The translations under genes were made by a program, and so were the position numbers. The notes beneath the pieces are model-generated. The model was not told the origin of the DNA and did no database searches. It was given only the letters and a program-made list of their open reading frames with translations. From Lachnospiraceae bacterium (GTDB taxonomy: Bacteria; Bacillota; Clostridia; Lachnospirales; Lachnospiraceae), in the NCBI GenBank assembly GCA_902363825.1, contig CABJBK010000021.1, forward strand, positions 1 through 19,900: a DNA stretch of 19,900 nt. The letters run 5' to 3'. Every line of letters begins with the position of its first letter. Within the stretch, counting starts at the first letter, position 1. This document shows positions 8,021 to 14,975 of the stretch, in pieces.

Positions 8021-8123
8021 GTTATATTATATTTACCTGAATTTTATGCTGAAAATCTGGCGAAACGCCTGAATGACCCAGAGTGGCAGGATAGATGCTC
8101 CCGCCTGATAAATATAATATAAC
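8021..8123 (-). repeat. Structured leader with a 15-bp perfect inverted repeat before the Rpn gene
   Basis: The arms GTTATATTATATTTA (8021-8035) and TAAATATAATATAAC (8109-8123) are perfect inverted repeats around 73 nt. On the minus strand the interior can fold further. One hairpin is GGCGGGA/TCCTGCC with a 7-nt loop and one G-T pair. A second region contains GCG-TTT-CGC inside TCTG...CAGA. The right arm ends exactly at the AGGAGG ribosome binding site of the Rpn gene. It may be a cis-acting RNA, or a MITE-like insertion; I see no clear target duplication beside it. Confidence 0.6.
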
Positions 8124-8170
8124 ACAGAGAATACAAAAGAACTAATTAACATTTTATAAAATGCCGCGCC

Positions 8171-8524
8171 CTAAAACGGCAGTCCGCCGCCCATTCCGCC
8201 AAGTCCTCCGGTGATCCTGGACATGGATGCCTGCGAAAACTCTTCAATCTGGCGCAGTGCCTCGTTGGTTGCTGCCATAATAAGATCTTCTAACATCTCT
8301 ACATCATCCGGATCTACGGCTTCCGGATCGATCTTTACTTTTGTCACTTCTTTTTTACCGGAAACAGTTACTTCTACGGCTCCGCCGCCTGCTGCTGCCG
8401 TCACTTCTTTTTCCTCTAATTCTTTACTGGCCTCTTCCATCTGGCGCTGCATCTTCTGCGCCTGCTTCATGAGATTTCCCATGTTTCCCGGCATACCGCC
8501 CGGAAATCCGCCTCGTTTTGCCAT
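8171..8524 (-). CDS. YbaB/EbfC family nucleoid-associated protein
   Basis: A 117-aa protein of normal YbaB length. The G/M-rich head (GGFPGGMPGNMGNLMKQ) leads into a helix (AQKMQRQMEEASKELEEKEV), then the conserved VEVTVSGKKEVTKVKIDPEAVD strand region (about 50-71) and the LEDLIMAATNEAL helix, ending in a glycine-rich tail. The family forms dimers that bind DNA without strong sequence preference. The gene directly follows dnaX (66-nt gap), as in most bacteria, with a perfect AGGAGG 8 nt before the ATG. The genes dnaX and ybaB are probably one transcript. Confidence 0.93.
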   Translation of the reverse strand: MAKRGGFPGGMPGNMGNLMKQAQKMQRQMEEASKELEEKEVTAAAGGGAVEVTVSGKKEVTKVKIDPEAVDPDDVEMLEDLIMAATNEALRQIEEFSQASMSRITGGLGGMGGGLPF

Positions 8525-8590
8525 TCCTAATTCCTCCTAAAACGCTTTTATTGTTTATAGTAACACAGATAAAGATTTCTTTTCAACTGT

Positions 8591-10159
8591 TTATTCGTCT
8601 TCCTCAATCTCGATATCCATGTTGATCACCTGCGACAGATCCACATAACTCTCCGCGATCGGCCGGTTTGTCTGATTCTGCTCGATCTTGATCTCCACGC
8701 TCTTTCCGATCCGCTCCGCGATCGTATCTGATATCTCGGTGCGGTGTTCCGGCGTATTTAAAATATCCGCCGCCACCGGATCATCCGTAACCATTAACAG
8801 GATGTTGTCTCCGCCAAGGGAAAGTGTCACCTGGCGCAGATAACCGCGGATCAGCCCGGACATATCCTGAACCAGCGATTTCCAGTTCCGAACAACCTGT
8901 TCTACATCCTCCGGGATTGCCTTTGGCACTTCAAGTTTTTTCTTTGGTGCTTCCGGCTCCTGCGTCACCACCGCTCCTGTCTGCGGCACTGCTGCCACCG
9001 GGATCCCTTCTGCCATTTTCTGCTCAAGCCTTGCGATCCGGTCCACCAGCGCATCTCCGGTCGATTCCATTTCCGGTTTACATAACTTTATCAATGCGAT
9101 CTCGATCAGGATCCGTTTCTGCGAGGAATACTTCACCTGATTGGCAAGATCTGAAAAAATACGGATATAACGCATCAGCACTTCCGGCTCGATCATCTGC
9201 GCCTCTTCTTTTAAGAGTGCAAGATTTTCACTTGACATATCGAGCACATCCTCCATGTCATCCGAACTTTTTACCAGAAGCAGATTGCGCAGATACCAGG
9301 TAAATTCGTTGACAAACTGACTTAATTCCTTGCCCTCAATCACGAGCCGTTCCAAAAGCGAAAGTGTATTTAAGATATTGCCGGCAATGATCTCCCGCAG
9401 CATATGCGAAAAGACCTCGGTATCTACCGCGCCGAGCACCTCGAGCACTTTATCGTACGTCAGCTCCTGCCCCAGATAAAACGCGATACACTGATCCAGG
9501 AGACTTAAGGAGTCACGCATCGAACCATCGCCTGCTTTTGCCACATAGCGGACTGCTTTTTCTTCCGCCTGCACGCCTTCCGCTTTTAAGATATCCGAGA
9601 GCCGTGCCGTGATCGTATCGATGGAAATCCGATGAAAATCATAGCGCTGACAGCGGGATAAGATCGTGATCGGGATCTTGTATACTTCCGTCGTTGCCAG
9701 AATAAATATGACATAGGAAGGTGGTTCCTCTAACGTCTTTAAGAGCGCATTGAACGCGCCTGCCGAAAGCATATGCACCTCGTCAATGATGTAGACCTTG
9801 TATTTTCCCTCGGTCGGACGATACGCGACTTCCTCCCGGATCTCACGGATATTGTCAACACCATTATTGGATGCCGCATCAATCTCTATCACGTTCATGG
9901 AAGTTCCTGCCGCGATCGCCCTGCAGGTCGGACACTCGCCACAGGGGCTTCCGTCTACCGGATGTTCACAGTTGACCGCTTTCGCAAATATTTTCGCAAT
10001 GGTCGTCTTACCGGTTCCTCTGGTTCCGCAAAACAGATAGGCATGTCCGATCCTGTCGTACTTGATCTGATTTTTTAATGTGGTAACAATATGATCCTGC
10101 CCTTTTACATCCTCAAACTCCTGCGGGCGGAACTTTCGATATAATGCCGTATACGACAT
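8591..10159 (-). CDS. dnaX: DNA polymerase III subunits gamma/tau
   Basis: A 522-aa clamp-loader ATPase. It opens with SYTALYRKFRPQEFEDVKGQ. Walker A is GTRGTGKT (45-52), the zinc site is C64, C73, C76 and C79, Walker B is IIDEVHML (124-131), and the arginine-finger/SRC motif is LSRCQRYDF. Domain III (about 240-360) is followed by a K/P/E-rich hinge (about 395-425) and a tau-like C-terminal domain with an acidic tail (IEIEEDE). It loads the sliding clamp onto primed DNA. The ribosome binding site GAGGAAG precedes the ATG. It lies 37 nt after the phosphofructokinase gene and is likely co-transcribed with it and with ybaB. A run of six A in the hinge coding region is not an in-frame canonical slippery heptamer, so a short gamma form is not evident. 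Confidence 0.96.
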   Translation of the reverse strand: MSYTALYRKFRPQEFEDVKGQDHIVTTLKNQIKYDRIGHAYLFCGTRGTGKTTIAKIFAKAVNCEHPVDGSPCGECPTCRAIAAGTSMNVIEIDAASNNGVDNIREIREEVAYRPTEGKYKVYIIDEVHMLSAGAFNALLKTLEEPPSYVIFILATTEVYKIPITILSRCQRYDFHRISIDTITARLSDILKAEGVQAEEKAVRYVAKAGDGSMRDSLSLLDQCIAFYLGQELTYDKVLEVLGAVDTEVFSHMLREIIAGNILNTLSLLERLVIEGKELSQFVNEFTWYLRNLLLVKSSDDMEDVLDMSSENLALLKEEAQMIEPEVLMRYIRIFSDLANQVKYSSQKRILIEIALIKLCKPEMESTGDALVDRIARLEQKMAEGIPVAAVPQTGAVVTQEPEAPKKKLEVPKAIPEDVEQVVRNWKSLVQDMSGLIRGYLRQVTLSLGGDNILLMVTDDPVAADILNTPEHRTEISDTIAERIGKSVEIKIEQNQTNRPIAESYVDLSQVINMDIEIEEDE

Positions 10160-10196
10160 GAATAACTTCCTCGTTTCTATTTAAAAATGTTTTCGA

Positions 10197-11270
10197 TCAG
10201 TCTCCGAAACTGATACCGATATATTTTGCTTCTTTTATCATCTGGCAATTCGGATCTACCGTCTTTAACTTGCCTGCAACTTCTCCAAGCGGGACACGTT
10301 TTGTCTCGTTGTTGATCATTGCGATCATGCAGCCGTAATCTTCCTCTACGATCGCCCTTGCCGCTGCGGATCCAAGCCGCGTACAAAGCGCACGGTCATA
10401 CGGACATGGACTTCCACCGCGCTGTGTATGTCCCGGAACGGTCACGCGGACTTCTGTGCCGCTGATCTCACGGATCCGGTCCGCAAGTTCATAGGAAACG
10501 GACGGATATTTGGACTGTTCCATTTTCTTTTTGTATTCTTTTTTGGAAAGTGCGGCATCTTCTTTTGAAATTGCCCCTTCGGCAACCGCAAGGATCGTAA
10601 ATCCTTTTCCCTCGCGCGTACGCTTGTTGATTGCCTCGATCACTTTATTGATATCATATGGGATTTCCGGAAGCAGAATGATATCCGCACCACTTGCAAC
10701 GCCCGCATACAGGGTCAGCCAGCCGACTTTGTGTCCCATGACCTCCACGATAAACACGCGGTTATGGGATGCCGCCGTTGTATGAATGCAGTCGATCGCC
10801 TGTGATGCCACATTGATCGCACTCTGGAAACCAAATGTCACATCTGTACCATAAATATCGTTATCGATCGTCTTTGGCAGATGGATAACGTTTAAGCCTT
10901 CCTCACGAAGCAGGTTCGCGGTCTTCTGCGTGCCATTTCCGCCAAGGATCACAAGGCAGTCCAGGTTCAGCTTGTGGTAGGTGTGTTTCATCGCCTCCAC
11001 CTTGTCCAGCCCGTTTTCATCCGGTGTACGCATCAGTTTGAACGGCTGACGGGAGGATCCGAGTATCGTTCCGCCTCTGGTCAGGATTCCCGCGAAATCC
11101 GCATGTGAAAGCAGACGGTAATTTCCGTAGATCAGTCCCTTATAACCATCAAAAAAGCCATAAATCTCAAGTTCATCAATATTTTCCCTCAAACCTTTTT
11201 CCACGCCGCGCATTGCCGCGTTCAACGCCTGGCAGTCCCCGCCGCTGGTCAGTATTCCAACTCTTTTCAT
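10197..11270 (-). CDS. 6-phosphofructokinase (mixed-substrate, group III type)
   Basis: A 357-aa phosphofructokinase from the ATG at 11270, which has AAAGGG as ribosome binding site; an in-frame ATG 13 codons upstream is less likely. Landmarks are GILTSGGDCQALNAA (5-19), GGTILGSSR (67-74), LGGNGTQ (109-115), PKTIDNDI (132-139, catalytic D136), VMGHKVGWL (177-185) and PGHTQRGGSP near 290. The glycine in GGNG fits ATP use, whereas the lysine in PKTIDND is usual in pyrophosphate-type or group III enzymes. The aspartate normally preceding that glycine is Asn here, and the MGR arginine is His. It makes fructose 1,6-bisphosphate in glycolysis. A 10-bp palindrome TCACATGTGA (11306-11315) lies just upstream and could be an operator. 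Confidence 0.9.
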   Translation of the reverse strand: MKRVGILTSGGDCQALNAAMRGVEKGLRENIDELEIYGFFDGYKGLIYGNYRLLSHADFAGILTRGGTILGSSRQPFKLMRTPDENGLDKVEAMKHTYHKLNLDCLVILGGNGTQKTANLLREEGLNVIHLPKTIDNDIYGTDVTFGFQSAINVASQAIDCIHTTAASHNRVFIVEVMGHKVGWLTLYAGVASGADIILLPEIPYDINKVIEAINKRTREGKGFTILAVAEGAISKEDAALSKKEYKKKMEQSKYPSVSYELADRIREISGTEVRVTVPGHTQRGGSPCPYDRALCTRLGSAAARAIVEEDYGCMIAMINNETKRVPLGEVAGKLKTVDPNCQMIKEAKYIGISFGD

Positions 11271-11393
11271 AATGACACGCCCTTTCCTCTCGCATTCTAT
11301 CTCATTCACATGTGACTAGACACATTTATATTTATTATATTATATTTTCGGGACAAGATAAAGATTTTTTCTGTACAAAAGCAATCCGCAATC

Positions 11394-11421
11394 TTGCAAT
11401 TCTCTGTTTTTATGATATAAT
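11394..11421 (+). promoter_or_regulatory. Promoter of the tRNA-Ser gene
   Basis: -35 TTGCAA (11394-11399), 16-nt spacer, perfect -10 TATAAT (11416-11421). The tRNA begins 30 nt downstream and no other gene start is nearby on this strand. Confidence 0.65.
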
Positions 11422-11450
11422 GACAGAGTTAGTTTATTTTTTAACGATCT

Positions 11451-11538
11451 GCAGACGTATCGAAGTGGTCATAACGGGGCTGACTCGAAATCAGTTTGCC
11501 GGGCAACCGGCACGCGGGTTCGAATCCCGCCGTCTGCG
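11451..11538 (+). tRNA. tRNA-Ser (anticodon CGA)
   Basis: An 88-nt cloverleaf. The acceptor stem is GCAGACG (11451-11457) with CGTCTGC (11531-11537), discriminator G. The anticodon loop is CTCGAAA, giving anticodon CGA for codon UCG. A long variable arm (TGCCGG-GCAA-CCGGCA) marks it as a class II serine tRNA. The T arm is GCGGG-TTCGAAT-CCCGC. CCA is not encoded. It reads rightwards and its 3' end faces the integrase gene, so it is the probable integration target of the element. Confidence 0.95.
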
Positions 11539-11751
11539 CTCATTGAAAATCCCCAGTAAACGCCGAAAGCCGGTATTTACTGGGAATTTCGATATTAAGA
11601 TATTATTTCTAATTATCATTTGTATAACTAAAATCTCAACTTTCCTTATTTTATGCGACTTGGCGGTATGCCTTGCCACTCTATATGTATCCTTTTCCCT
11701 TGTTTTTGCCCTTATGAGGTATCTACAAGGGAAAGTTTTTCTTATTCGATT
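11531..11751. other. Probable left end (attL region) of an integrated element
   Basis: The gap between the tRNA-Ser 3' end and the integrase stop. Many integrative elements insert at tRNA 3' ends with the integrase gene next to the junction, so the boundary should lie here, most likely at or just after 11531-11540. Two hairpins are present: CCCAGTAAA/TTTACTGGG (11552-11560 with 11576-11584), and a perfect 10-bp TTTCCCTTGT/ACAAGGGAAA (11694-11703 with 11725-11734) followed on the plus strand by GTTTTTC. The second could stop tRNA read-through from running antisense into the integrase gene. The exact core cannot be fixed without the right end. Confidence 0.45.
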
Positions 11752-13050
11752 TTATTCTCCAACCACCTTATCAAGTAGTCGGGCTGAGTTTCGCTTACCT
11801 TCTCGGTTAGCGTGTGCATAGACATTCATAGTGGTACTTACATCCGAGTGTCCAAGTAATTCCTGTACATCCTTTGGTGCTGCTCCATTTGAGAGCAGGT
11901 TTGTGGTATAAGTGTGTCGCAGGGTGTGGAAGTGGAAATTATCATCAAGCTCCGACAATCGTTTCCTTGCTGTCCTTAAAGCTGTCTCAACCGTTGCAGG
12001 GGCTTCGTATGCTCCGTCCGGTCTGATACATACAAGGTCAATCTCGTTGTAATCAAGCGGAATGTCCTCTGTGCCATCCAAATGATAAAGCTCATAGTAG
12101 ATACGATTCTTTTCCTTAACTTCCCTGTAGTAGTTCCTCTGATAGAGTTCTCCGTAACTGAATACCTGCTTTCTCTGTTCCTTTTTCGCTTTCTTTAAGA
12201 TGTCAGCGAGCGTATCACAGAAATCCACGATACGGACTTTCTTTCGCTTTGTCGGACCAATCTCGGTCTTGTGCCTTGCTCCGTTGTAACGGACACTTCT
12301 TCGTACTGTCAGATACTGTTCCTCAAAGTTAATGTCACTCCAAGACAGTCCGCATACCTCTCCAAGTCTAAGACCTGTGTAGTACGCTATCTGTACCGGC
12401 AGGACAGCAGGCTTGTTTCTTTCTTCCAGATACTCCATAAGCGTTTGATACTGCTCTGGTGTAATCGGGTTGATAACCTCTGCATCCTCATCATTATCAG
12501 AAAACAAATCCACATCTTCCTCGGCTTTCCTACGCATTACCACATACTGCATTGGATTGAATGTGATGTACTGCTTTGGAAAGACTGCAAATCGGAAGGA
12601 CTGTTGCAGGACTGCGTGGAAAGAACGGATATAGTCGATGGTGTAACCCTTTGACTTAAAATTTCCTTCCTCACCGCCAAATGCAAGTAAATCCATAAAC
12701 TTCTGCAAATGCTCCGAAGTGACTGTCTTTAGTTTTCTGTTTCCGATTGGGTGTTGTTTAATCCTGTTTACTGCCTGTAAATAGTTACCGACTGTACCGT
12801 TGCTAAGTGAACCCGTTTTCAAATCTTCCTCTGCCCATACATCTAGCATCTGTCCGAGTGTGAGGTTGTCCGCTTTGGCTAGAAATTTCTTTGCGTCATA
12901 ATCCTCCATAGCCTTGCGTAACATTTTCTCTGTCTCTGATTTGCTCTCCGTACCTGCAAATTCTTTCTGAACCAAGTTACCACTTGCATCCTCCACATAA
13001 AAGCGGTAGTACCATTTCTTGCCTTTCTTCCTTACAGAACCTTTTGCCAT
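11752..13050 (-). CDS. Tyrosine recombinase / integrase of the element
   Basis: A 432-aa phage-type integrase. It has an N-terminal arm-binding domain (KGKKWYYRFYVEDASGN, about 9-24), a core-binding SAM-like domain (about 62-160, LTLGQMLDVWAEED) and a C-terminal catalytic domain. Catalytic residues are visible: R228 in TGLRLGEVCGLSW, H375 and R378 in HTLRHTY, H401 in LLGHSDV and the nucleophile Y411 in MNVYAHA (numbers approximate). It catalyses integration and, with the excisionase, excision of the element, probably at the neighbouring tRNA-Ser. I choose the ATG at 13050 because AAAGGAG lies 8 nt upstream; a start 9 codons earlier has no site. It lies 83 nt after the repressor gene in the same direction. 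Confidence 0.95.
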   Translation of the reverse strand: MAKGSVRKKGKKWYYRFYVEDASGNLVQKEFAGTESKSETEKMLRKAMEDYDAKKFLAKADNLTLGQMLDVWAEEDLKTGSLSNGTVGNYLQAVNRIKQHPIGNRKLKTVTSEHLQKFMDLLAFGGEEGNFKSKGYTIDYIRSFHAVLQQSFRFAVFPKQYITFNPMQYVVMRRKAEEDVDLFSDNDEDAEVINPITPEQYQTLMEYLEERNKPAVLPVQIAYYTGLRLGEVCGLSWSDINFEEQYLTVRRSVRYNGARHKTEIGPTKRKKVRIVDFCDTLADILKKAKKEQRKQVFSYGELYQRNYYREVKEKNRIYYELYHLDGTEDIPLDYNEIDLVCIRPDGAYEAPATVETALRTARKRLSELDDNFHFHTLRHTYTTNLLSNGAAPKDVQELLGHSDVSTTMNVYAHANREGKRNSARLLDKVVGE

Positions 13051-13133
13051 AATCGTTTCTCCTTTCGATATCGGCAATCGGAACTGGTGAAATGCTTCTT
13101 GCGTGTAAGTATATCATAGCTCCGTCTGCCTAT

Positions 13134-13757
13134 CTATACCGAATCGGGATCTTTTTCTGATAAAAGATTGGCTAGTCGATTTTTCGCTGTCTCAGGATTC
13201 TTAGAATACAGTCTTACAATATCGCCCATATCGTTCAATGCGTTGACGGTGTGGGTGATTTCTCTAAGGAACATAATCTCATTGTATTCCTTATTGGATT
13301 CAAACCCCATTGTCTGGGCGAGCATTTTGTTATCTGTATTTCCTTTGAAATTCTTACAAGCGAACTGGAACGAATCCACGAACAGCTCGTATTCCCGTAA
13401 CATCAGTAGTAGCAGGTCTTTGGAAAAATCACTTTCGGACTGTTCCATATCATAAGGGAGCTTATTCAGAATGGAAGTCATCACATCACGAATCTGTAAT
13501 TCTCTTTTATCCGTAATGTCTGTTTCGTATTCGTCCGTCTCACCTTTCAGCCATTCCACAGATACATGAAGTGCATCTGCCAGACCTTCTAAGGTCATTT
13601 TCTTGGTGTTATCAATCGTTCCTGCTTCGTATCTCTGAATGGTTGAGGCTGTCACGCCCATTTTTTCAGCGACATAAGGCTGGTTCAATCCTAACTCCTG
13701 TCTACGGCTTTTTGCTCTGCTACCGATTGTCTTTCGCAATTCTTTATCTTTTAACAT
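13134..13757 (-). CDS. XRE-family transcriptional regulator (element repressor)
   Basis: A 207-aa protein with an N-terminal helix-turn-helix domain (about 8-66): IGSRAKSRRQELGLNQPYVA, then the recognition helix region VTASTIQRYEAG, then LADALHVSVEWLKG. The rest (about 75-207) is helical with no known domain visible; it may serve for dimerisation or signal sensing. I choose the ATG at 13757, preceded by AAAGGAGG with 9-nt spacing, over an in-frame start 20 codons upstream. Its own promoter and the divergent excisionase promoter both lie beside near-identical TTGC...CGCAA palindromes, so it probably represses both, like a phage CI protein. It precedes the integrase gene in the same direction. 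Confidence 0.85.
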   Translation of the reverse strand: MLKDKELRKTIGSRAKSRRQELGLNQPYVAEKMGVTASTIQRYEAGTIDNTKKMTLEGLADALHVSVEWLKGETDEYETDITDKRELQIRDVMTSILNKLPYDMEQSESDFSKDLLLLMLREYELFVDSFQFACKNFKGNTDNKMLAQTMGFESNKEYNEIMFLREITHTVNALNDMGDIVRLYSKNPETAKNRLANLLSEKDPDSV

Positions 13758-13788
13758 ACTTGCGAACCTCCTTTTTCGGTATGTCATT

Positions 13789-13817
13789 ACTATACCACAT
13801 AACACGATATATTGCAA
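13789..13817 (-). promoter_or_regulatory. Promoter of the repressor-integrase unit
   Basis: On the minus strand: -35 TTGCAA (13817-13812), 17-nt spacer, -10 TATAGT (13794-13789). The -35 lies inside an operator-like palindrome, which fits autorepression. Confidence 0.65.
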
Positions 13818-13824
13818 TACGCAA
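13812..13824. promoter_or_regulatory. Operator-like palindrome O1
   Basis: TTGCAATACGCAA shares its outer half-sites TTGC...CGCAA with O2 (13895-13907). It covers the -35 box of the repressor promoter. It is a likely binding site for the adjacent XRE regulator. Confidence 0.5.
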
Positions 13825-13855
13825 TTCTATAAAAGATGATAGAATTTCGTAAGGC

Positions 13856-13884
13856 TTGACATAGCGTTATAAAAGATATATACT
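13856..13884 (+). promoter_or_regulatory. Promoter towards the excisionase gene
   Basis: Perfect -35 TTGACA (13856-13861), 17-nt spacer, -10 TATACT (13879-13884). It is a strong promoter divergent from the repressor, with O2 starting 10 nt after the -10, where a bound repressor would block initiation. Confidence 0.75.
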
Positions 13885-13894
13885 TTAATCAGAA

Positions 13895-13907
13895 TTGCGT
13901 AACGCAA
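13895..13907. promoter_or_regulatory. Operator-like palindrome O2
   Basis: TTGCGTAACGCAA is a 13-bp palindrome with perfect TTGCGT/ACGCAA half-sites around one central base. It lies over the expected transcription start of the rightward promoter. A further palindrome TACAAGACTTGTA (13956-13968) lies downstream in the leader and may bind another factor. Confidence 0.55.
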
Positions 13908-13994
13908 GTTTTAAAAAAGGCTAATCCTTTCTTCAAAAAGGAACATCCTCTGATATACAAGACTTGTAATCCTACGCAGGAATGAGGTGATCGA

Positions 13995-14228
13995 ATGACA
14001 GAATTAAAGTTTGCTCTCTCCATTGAAGAAGCTGCCGACTATACAGGTATCGGAAGAAACACTCTTAGAAATCTTGTGGAATGGGAAAAGCTGCCTATCC
14101 TTAGAGTGGGAAGAAAAATCTTAATCCGCAGGGAACGATTAGACGAGTTTCTGATTCTCAATGAGGGGAAGGATTTACGAGACAGACACGCAGTAAAAGC
14201 GGTCAAGGGAACAATGAAAAATGAATAA
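13995..14228 (+). CDS. Excisionase-like winged-helix DNA-binding protein
   Basis: A 77-aa protein with the MerR/Xis-type helix-turn-helix: LSIEEAADYTGIGRNTLRNL (9-28), then the wing LRVGRKILIRRERLDEFL (36-53), then a charged tail. This is the excisionase family of Tn916-like and related elements, which bends DNA and directs the integrase to excision. The ribosome binding site GAGGTG lies just before the ATG. It is the first gene of the rightward transcript controlled by the element repressor and is divergent from the integrase, unlike Tn916 where xis and int are adjacent in one direction. Confidence 0.82.
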   Translation: MTELKFALSIEEAADYTGIGRNTLRNLVEWEKLPILRVGRKILIRRERLDEFLILNEGKDLRDRHAVKAVKGTMKNE

Positions 14229-14367
14229 GGGACAGTCCTAAGACCATCCCTCTGGTATGTATCTGACTAAAAGCCATGATATACCTACACGCAAATAGAT
14301 TATATCACGGACAAGTCCTCAGATACAACCAGAACTTTTGGAAAATGAGGACAAGATGGATGTGAAT

Positions 14368-14565
14368 GGGTGCAATCGTCCACCCAGTTATAGCTTGTTG
14401 GTAGGACAAGTCCACCCAAGATGCAAAAGGTGTTATGAATAGTCCACCCAAGCCAGAAAATGAAGTGGGTGCAACCATCCACCCAAGTGAAGCCGACTGG
14501 TAGGACAAGTCCACCCAACTTACAAAAAGTGCTGTGAGAAGTCATACCAAGTGTAGCTATGAAAA
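14368..14565. repeat. 99-bp imperfect tandem repeat with GTCCACCCAAG boxes
   Basis: Two copies (14368-14466 and 14467-14565) both begin GGGTGCAA and share GGTAGGACAAGTCCACCCAA. Within them an 11-bp box close to GTCCACCCAAG recurs at 14378, 14410, 14442, 14477, 14509 and 14541, at spacings of 32, 32, 35, 32 and 32 nt (about three helical turns). Each copy also has a GGGTG...CACCC inverted repeat and the palindrome GGACAAGTCC; a further degenerate GGACAAGTCC lies near 14309. The layout resembles an iteron array. The stretch 14229-14367 before it holds no gene that I can support. Confidence 0.7.
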
Positions 14566-14768
14566 AAGCTGTCCGACCTATGACAAAAAGTGTACGCTAC
14601 TATGATTTTGAGTGTCCAATCTATGGGGTACATTTTCAAAGAGTTAATAGTAAAAAGCTCTATTAAAATCAAAATGTAATAAAACAATGCACTATTAAAA
14701 ATGAAATTTAATAGGAACTTTTACTACCACTTCCTTGCCAGACACAGTTTAAAAGTAAGCGAAGTAAC

Positions 14769-14975
14769 ACAATGCTATTGTCAGGGCAAAAATGCTAACG
14801 AATCGTGCTATTGTTTTTTCGATTTTAATAGCAGACTTCTACTGTTTCTACGGTTTTTGCTAAAAAGTCTGAATAATAGAACAATGCTATTGTTAAGGCA
14901 AAAGTGCTAACGGATTCGTCTATTGTTTCGCTGATTTTCATAGCAATCTTCTAGCATTTCTGTTAAGAAAAGGGA
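14769..14975. repeat. 112-bp imperfect direct repeat
   Basis: Copy 1 starts at 14769 and copy 2 at 14881, each with ACAATGCTATTGT (the inverted repeat CAAT/ATTG), then GGCAAAA and TGCTAACG, then CTATTGTTT and a terminal ATAGCA...CTTCTA segment. A weaker partial copy (AATGCACTATT and AATTTAATAGGAACTTTTACTA) lies at about 14686-14730. This AT-rich block has no convincing gene. It is probably part of a transfer or replication control region. Confidence 0.6.

Noticed and set aside
8935..8942. A run of six A on the dnaX coding strand as a possible programmed frameshift site for the gamma subunit.
   Set aside because: In frame it reads AAG AAA AAA CTT, which is not a canonical X XXY YYZ heptamer with good re-pairing, and no strong stimulatory hairpin is evident just downstream.
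11312..11821. A 169-aa plus-strand ORF covering the tRNA-Ser gene.
   Set aside because: It reads through the tRNA and antisense into the integrase gene, so it is a chance frame.
14300..14545. An 81-aa minus-strand ORF made of a 33-residue repeat (LGGLVLP...WVD.CTH).
   Set aside because: No ribosome binding site precedes the ATG. The 99-bp DNA repeat happens to be a multiple of three, and the 32/35-nt box spacing is better explained by protein-binding sites. It remains possible but is not supported.
14701..14910. A 69-aa plus-strand ORF in the AT-rich repeat block.
   Set aside because: It lies across the 112-bp repeat, has no ribosome binding site and has no recognisable domain.
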